Assembly (NCBI GenBank): GCA_013203085.1
Contig: JABMQX010000336.1
Span: forward strand, 1 to 9,301
Source: a bacterium
GTDB taxonomy: Bacteria > Auribacterota > JABMQX01
Reading direction: 5' to 3'
DNA: 9,301 nucleotides
The position numbers and the translations under genes were made by a program. The notes below the pieces were generated by a model. The model was not told where the DNA came from, did no database searches, and saw only the letters and a program-made list of their open reading frames with translations. The stretch's first letter is position 1. Every line of letters begins with the position of its first letter. Of the stretch, positions 5,427 to 9,301 are shown in pieces.

Positions 5427-6779
5427 ATGACACAGCAAAGGAAGATCAACCGACGGCAGTTCTTGGCGACCGTGGGCGCCGCGATGAGCGCTCCTTATTT
5501 CATTCCGTCCGGTGTGTTGGCTGCAGAGGGTAAACCGGGAGCGAATGAACGGCTAACCGTCGCCCTTATCGGCTCCGGCGGCAGGGGGAGAAGTCTGATA
5601 AACGAGATAAGGAGGTCCAAGATCGGCGAGCGGGTCCAGTGCATAGCGTACTGCGACGTTGATGAAAAAAGGCTTGCCGATGCAGTGAAATGGGAGCAGC
5701 GGTGGGCAAAAAGAAGCATCGCGGCGTACCGCGACTATCGCTATGTTCTCGAGCGCAAGGACATTGACGCGGTGGTGATCGGCACACCCGATCACTGGCA
5801 TGCGGTTCAGACGGTTCATTCCGCAGAATGCGGCAAGCATATCTACGTGGAAAAGCCGGCATGCTGCACGATCCAGGAAGGCAAGGCCATGGTCAGGGCT
5901 GCCAAAGAAAACAAAGTGGCCGTCCAGGTCGGCTCGCAGGGACGTTCCCAGCCGGAAGCTTATCTCTCACACCGATACCTGGTCAACGGCAACATCGGTC
6001 ACATTGACAAAGTATGGTGTTTCCACTACAACAGCCCTGTTGATAACAATCCGGTTCCGGACGGTGATCCCCCGCCCGAACTGGACTGGGACATGTGGCT
6101 TGGCCCATTGCGTTGGCGATCGTACAACAAGAAGTACCATCACGGCGTTTTCCGCTGGATAATGGGGTCCGGCGGCGGGCAGATTCGCGACCGCGGCGCC
6201 CACGTCATGAGCTGCGCCAAGTGGTGGATGGGCGCCGACGACACCGGCCCGGTCACCATCGAGGCGACGGGTACTTCGCCGCCCAAGGGCCTTTGGGATT
6301 CGGCCGTCACCATGCACGTGACCTATACGTTCAAGAACCCCGATTGGGTTTTGATCTGGGACCAGCACACGGGCAACGCACCCCCGGCAGAGGAGAGAAA
6401 GAAAGGCGAGGCGAGAATTGTCCGTCCCGGCTACGGCGCCGTTTATCACGGCTCCAAGGGGACCTTCACGCATTGGGGCGGCGACGGCGGCACGTGGGCT
6501 GAGAGAAAAGCCCGCGAATGGGTACCGCCCGCCGGTGCGAAAGATGTCTATAAGAGCCCTGGCCACATGGAGGATTGGTTCAAAGGAATCACGACCGGCG
6601 CAAAGACCATCATGAACACCGAAGCGGCGGTCGGCGTCGCGAACCTGTGCATTCTGGGCAACCTTTCCTTTATCCTTGGCCGCAAGCTCCATTGGGACCA
6701 GGCGAAGCAGGAAATTGTCGGAGACGAAGAGGCCCGGCGCTTGATGAGTCGGCCGCAGCGCCATCCCTATCACCTGTAA
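5427..6779 (+). CDS. Tat-exported Gfo/Idh/MocA oxidoreductase 1
   Basis: The protein has 450 residues and an ATG start with GAGAGGTG nine bases before it. NRRQFLA (residues 8-14) is a twin-arginine signal, with cleavage likely near VLA-AEG (30-35), so the folded enzyme is exported with its cofactor. The N-terminal Rossmann fold begins VALIGSGGRGRS (45-56), the dinucleotide loop. TPDHWHA (120-126) and EKP (142-144) are the conserved Gfo/Idh/MocA motifs; the EKP Lys is the usual active-site lysine. The C-terminal alpha/beta domain contains PPPELDWDMWLGP, GGGQIRDRGAHV with Asp255 and His259 as likely catalytic residues, and the GSKGTF turn (342-347). The family oxidises or reduces sugar hydroxyls with NAD(P); exported members often hold the cofactor tightly. 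After EKP this one reads ACCTI, with two cysteines where relatives usually have a small residue and His. Substrate is unknown; a glycoside C3 hydroxyl is inferred from the DUF1080 gene downstream. Confidence 0.9.
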   Translation: MTQQRKINRRQFLATVGAAMSAPYFIPSGVLAAEGKPGANERLTVALIGSGGRGRSLINEIRRSKIGERVQCIAYCDVDEKRLADAVKWEQRWAKRSIAAYRDYRYVLERKDIDAVVIGTPDHWHAVQTVHSAECGKHIYVEKPACCTIQEGKAMVRAAKENKVAVQVGSQGRSQPEAYLSHRYLVNGNIGHIDKVWCFHYNSPVDNNPVPDGDPPPELDWDMWLGPLRWRSYNKKYHHGVFRWIMGSGGGQIRDRGAHVMSCAKWWMGADDTGPVTIEATGTSPPKGLWDSAVTMHVTYTFKNPDWVLIWDQHTGNAPPAEERKKGEARIVRPGYGAVYHGSKGTFTHWGGDGGTWAERKAREWVPPAGAKDVYKSPGHMEDWFKGITTGAKTIMNTEAAVGVANLCILGNLSFILGRKLHWDQAKQEIVGDEEARRLMSRPQRHPYHL

Positions 6780-7006
6780 TCAGTGGTGGTCGCCTGACCA
6801 GAGTCAATATCCGTATCTCACGGCGACGACGGCCGCCGAAAGTAGGGCCTCGCCGTCTGACCGAGGGTTGTGCCTACTTATCGCAGAAACCTGGAAGCGG
6901 TAGAATCGGCTGGCGCCGCCGAAGTGGGCGACACCGCGGCGGTCTTCGGCTTGTGGAATTCTCCCACTTCAGGGAAGGAAAACCAATTTTAGACGGAGGG
7001 AAGACA
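6780..7006 (+). promoter_or_regulatory. Intergenic leader between the two oxidoreductases, with a long stem
   Basis: This 227-base gap has no convincing gene; the open frame crossing it reads as Arg-rich nonsense. GAAGTGGG at 6921-6928 pairs perfectly with CCCACTTC at 6963-6970. Inside the 34-base loop a smaller stem (ACCGC-G-GCGGT, about 6931-6941) can form. The stem ends 36 bases before the ATG of oxidoreductase 2. There is no T-run, so this looks like a structured 5' leader or processing site rather than a terminator. The gap is long for two genes of one operon, so a separate promoter is possible, though I see none clearly. Confidence 0.35.
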
Positions 7007-8344
7007 ATGGCAGGGAATCTTAGTCGGCGGGATTTCTTAGTCAGGTCCGGGCAAGCGGCTGTGGGAGTCGGTCTGGGACTGGCGGCGCCCCGGAGCGCTC
7101 CCGGCGGCGCGGCACTCGGAGCAAGCGAAAGAATCGTCATGGGACTGATCGGCTGCGGCGGGCGAGGGCAAGCTGTCCTGGGTAATCACATGCGCCATCC
7201 GGAAGTGGCGGTGGCGGCAGTTTGCGACCCGGACGAGGCTCGCATGAAACAAGCCGCCGGGAAAATCAAGAAGCAGCTCGGTAAGGAGCCGCAACAGATC
7301 AAGGATTACCGAAAGCTCCTGGAGATCAAGGAAATTGACGCGGTGGTTGTGGGGACGCCGGATCACTGGCACGCATTGACCACCGTTGACGCTTGCAACG
7401 CCGGGAAGGACGTGTACGTCGAGAAGCCGATCGGCCACAACATCGCTGAGGGGCGGGCAATGGCCAACGCTGCCAGGCGGAATAAGAGAGTTGTCCAGGT
7501 CGGCACACAGCAGCGAAGCGAGGGGCCGTTCTTCAAGGCCGTAACAGCTATCAAGGACGGGAGAATCGGCAAGATCAGCGAGATTCTTATCAACTTCCAC
7601 GGCAATGAGCTGCCCAACGGTTTGGGGAATCCGCCCGATGAGGACCCGCCTCCGGGCGTGGACTACGATTTGTGGCTCGGACCCGCGCCAAAACGGCCTT
7701 TCAACAAGAACCGATTCCATTACCAGTGGCGGTGGTTTTTCGATTACGCCAGCGGGAAGATAGGCGATTGGGGGATTCATCACATTGATATCGTCCATTG
7801 GGCGATGGACCCGACGACCGGATACGAGATTGCTCCTATCACTGCATCTTGCACCGGCGGAAAATGGATTCTCCCGGATAACCGCGATACGCCCGACACA
7901 CAGGAGGCGATCTTCCAATATCCCGCCATCGGCAAGAATCCACCGTTTATCATGACCATATCGGTGAGGTTCTGCAACGCTCGGGCTGGGGGCGACGGGA
8001 ATTACGGCATCAACTTCTACGGCTCCAAAGGCACCATTTACGTTGACCGCGGCCGGCTTGAAGTCTGGGGTGAGAAAGGCAACAAAATCGAACTGGAGGA
8101 CGTCAAAGCGGGCGGAGACCATGCGCGCAATTTCCTCGACTGCATCAAGAACCGGAAGAATCCCATCAGCGACATAGAAATCGGGCATCGCTCGACGACC
8201 GTCCCGCACTTGGGCAACATCGCCATGCGAGTCGGGCGAACGATCCACTGGGACGCCGAGAACGAGAAAATCCTTGGCGACCCGGAAGCGAGCCGCTTTC
8301 TGTCTCGCACGTACCGGCCGCCGTGGATCTTCCCGAGCTATTGA
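7007..8344 (+). CDS. Tat-exported Gfo/Idh/MocA oxidoreductase 2
   Basis: The protein has 445 residues. The open frame extends upstream to 6575, but the ATG at 7007 follows GGAGGG (6995-7000) and opens directly with the twin-arginine motif SRRDFLV (6-12), so it is the true start. An alanine/glycine-rich hydrophobic stretch (17-28) and a likely cleavage region near GGAALGAS follow. GLIGCGGRGQ (46-55) is the dinucleotide loop, TPDHWHA is at 117-123 and EKPIGHNIAEG starts at 139. The C-terminal domain has GVDYDLWLGP, GDWGIHHIDIVHWAM (253-267, with Asp254 and His258/His259 as likely catalytic residues), FYGSKGT (338-343) and a conserved end with GRTIHWD and ILGDPEASR. It is a paralogue of the enzyme before it: the motif order is the same, but the EKP and catalytic-helix context differ, which suggests a different substrate or direction. 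It should oxidise a sugar hydroxyl outside the cytoplasm. A terminator-like hairpin follows 31 bases after the stop. Confidence 0.92.
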   Translation: MAGNLSRRDFLVRSGQAAVGVGLGLAAPRSAPGGAALGASERIVMGLIGCGGRGQAVLGNHMRHPEVAVAAVCDPDEARMKQAAGKIKKQLGKEPQQIKDYRKLLEIKEIDAVVVGTPDHWHALTTVDACNAGKDVYVEKPIGHNIAEGRAMANAARRNKRVVQVGTQQRSEGPFFKAVTAIKDGRIGKISEILINFHGNELPNGLGNPPDEDPPPGVDYDLWLGPAPKRPFNKNRFHYQWRWFFDYASGKIGDWGIHHIDIVHWAMDPTTGYEIAPITASCTGGKWILPDNRDTPDTQEAIFQYPAIGKNPPFIMTISVRFCNARAGGDGNYGINFYGSKGTIYVDRGRLEVWGEKGNKIELEDVKAGGDHARNFLDCIKNRKNPISDIEIGHRSTTVPHLGNIAMRVGRTIHWDAENEKILGDPEASRFLSRTYRPPWIFPSY

Positions 8345-8375
8345 GAAGTTCTGACAGAAGCCGCAGGGCGGGAGA

Positions 8376-8408
8376 TTTTCGCCGGAGAACCGGTGAAAGA
8401 GTTTTCTT
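8376..8408 (+). terminator. Intrinsic-terminator-like hairpin after oxidoreductase 2
   Basis: TTTTCGCCGG (8376-8385) pairs with CCGGTGAAAG (8390-8399) in a 10-base stem with two wobble pairs and an AGAA loop, followed by GAGTTTTCTT. Stem length, tight loop and T-rich tail are close to an intrinsic terminator. It lies 31 bases after the oxidoreductase stop and 35 bases before the ATG of the DUF1080 gene. It would reduce, rather than exclude, co-transcription of that gene, since I see no clear promoter in the 35 bases left. Confidence 0.55.
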
Positions 8409-8443
8409 GCAGGTTTTTCCTCGACAGAGATGGAGGTGTGTTC

Positions 8444-9301
8444 ATGAATCGCTTGCGCACGATTACAATGGTTCTGATCGCGACACTGAGTCTGTTCTTC
8501 TGCGGAACCGCTTGGGCCGCGGAGACGGTCATGGGGAACTATGAAGGGAAGTGGTATGGCGATGAGGGGCTCGAAGGGGACTTATCTGTGAAGGTTGCTG
8601 ATGAAGGGAAAGGTAACTATCGCGCAATCGTGAAGGTGGACATCGGGGAGGCTGAGCCCGCCAAAGGTGTGATGCAGGGCAAACAAAAAGGGGACAAGGT
8701 GGAGTTCAAAGGAGCAGTCGAGGCTGGTGGCATTCCAGACAGAGTTTACCATTCCACGGGTCAAATCTTCGAGGGGAAATTCACCGGGCGATTTGCTGGC
8801 CCCGATGAACAGGGAACCTTCGAGATGAAAAAGGTGACGAAGAAGTCACCCACCCTCGGCGCCAAGCCGCCAAAAGGCGCCATCGTCCTTTTCGACGGCA
8901 AAGACCTCTCCAAATGGGAAACGAAAAAGGGGCAGGCTAACCCCTGGAAACTTGTTGAAGGGGCGATGGAGATTGTCCCCGGCGCGCCTGATATAACAAC
9001 AAAAGATGAGTTCGGGGACTTCAAGCTCCACCTGGAATTCCGGATTCCCCTCATGGAGGAAGCTCGCGGACAGGGTCGCGGCAACAGCGGCGTGTTCCTT
9101 CCGGGCAACTGCGAGGAACTGCAGGTTTTAGATTCTTTCGGGTTCGAGACCAGCAACGGTTCGTGCGGCGCCATCTACGATCAAAAGCCGCCGGACGTGA
9201 ACGCCTCGCTGCCGCCAGGAGAGTGGCAGACGTACGACATCACCTGCCTCGTCCCGAGGTTTGACGAAAAGGGCACGATGATTCGGAAGACGATTCTCAC
9301 C
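8444..9301 (+). CDS. DUF1080 (3-keto-disaccharide hydrolase family) protein, cut by window end
   Basis: At least 286 residues; the frame is open to the last base. The ATG at 8444 follows GGAGGTG (8432-8438). A Sec signal peptide (RLRTITMVLIATLSLFFCGTAWA) should be cut after Ala25. Residues 28-131 form a beta-rich domain (GNYEGKWYGD, GKFTGRFAG, GTFEMKKV) that is not part of the DUF1080 core. The DUF1080 domain (PF06439) starts about residue 147: IVLFDGKDLSKWE, EGAMEIVPG, DFKLHLEFRIP, GRGNSGVFLPG (211-221), ELQVLDSFG, CGAIYDQKPP (241-250), ASLPPGEWQTYDI. These are the family's hallmark blocks; its jelly-roll fold is related to laminarinase-like lectin domains. Known members cleave 3-keto-glycosides produced by Gfo/Idh/MocA dehydrogenases. 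Its place right after two exported dehydrogenases supports that role here. The rest of the domain lies beyond the window. Confidence 0.9.
   Translation, partial: MNRLRTITMVLIATLSLFFCGTAWAAETVMGNYEGKWYGDEGLEGDLSVKVADEGKGNYRAIVKVDIGEAEPAKGVMQGKQKGDKVEFKGAVEAGGIPDRVYHSTGQIFEGKFTGRFAGPDEQGTFEMKKVTKKSPTLGAKPPKGAIVLFDGKDLSKWETKKGQANPWKLVEGAMEIVPGAPDITTKDEFGDFKLHLEFRIPLMEEARGQGRGNSGVFLPGNCEELQVLDSFGFETSNGSCGAIYDQKPPDVNASLPPGEWQTYDITCLVPRFDEKGTMIRKTILT

Noticed and set aside
6575..7006. N-terminal extension of the oxidoreductase 2 frame
   Set aside because: It overlaps the 3' end of oxidoreductase 1, reads as Arg-rich nonsense, and the twin-arginine signal must be at the N-terminus, which fits only the ATG at 7007.
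7037..8248. 403-codon - strand frame over oxidoreductase 2, and a similar 268-codon one at 5967-6773 over oxidoreductase 1
   Set aside because: Both lie wholly inside well-supported + strand genes with conserved family motifs, and have no ribosome site or known domain.

Overview
The window is a stretch of bacterial chromosome with moderately high GC, long intergenic gaps and almost all genes on the + strand. The gene families point to the PVC superphylum (Planctomycetes, Lentisphaerae and relatives) or a neighbouring uncultured candidate phylum. They are Tat-exported Gfo/Idh/MocA oxidoreductases, a DUF1080 (3-keto-disaccharide hydrolase) protein, a DUF1559-like prepilin, a secreted FG-GAP propeller and a small HEAT-repeat protein. 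The assignment is by family content only; no phylogenetic marker gene is present.

Left part (1-1257): the 3' end of a probable glycoside hydrolase gene (GH20-like tail), then a TPR-containing frame that lacks a credible start and may be a decayed or misread gene. After it comes a 470-base gap rich in hairpins that ends with a weak terminator-like site and a good -35 box (TTGACA).

Middle part (1258-4288): a small lipoprotein, then a 658-base gap without a convincing gene but with strong hairpins, then a secreted beta-propeller protein with seven regularly spaced calcium-binding loops, and then a GTG-started prepilin-like protein. These are surface or envelope proteins, each probably with its own leader.

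Repeat zone (4289-4797): a coding-like fragment on the - strand with no stop of its own, a 7-base tandem repeat with a palindrome, and an imperfect 20-base inverted repeat of the CGCAGAT/ATCAGCG type. It looks like an insertion or rearrangement scar between the prepilin gene and the metabolic cluster.

Right part (4798-9301): HEAT-repeat protein, Gfo/Idh/MocA oxidoreductase 1, Gfo/Idh/MocA oxidoreductase 2, and a DUF1080 protein cut by the window end. The two oxidoreductases carry twin-arginine signals and the DUF1080 protein carries a Sec signal, so all three should act outside the cytoplasm. Inferred model: one or both dehydrogenases oxidise a sugar hydroxyl (probably C3) of a glycoside, and the DUF1080 enzyme then cleaves the 3-keto-glycoside. 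The GH20-like tail upstream fits a carbohydrate-degrading neighbourhood. I found no RNA genes, CRISPR array, intact transposase or origin. Nothing here amounts to a clearly new system; the most unusual items are the repeat zone with its - strand gene remnant, the structured gaps and the paired oxidoreductases.
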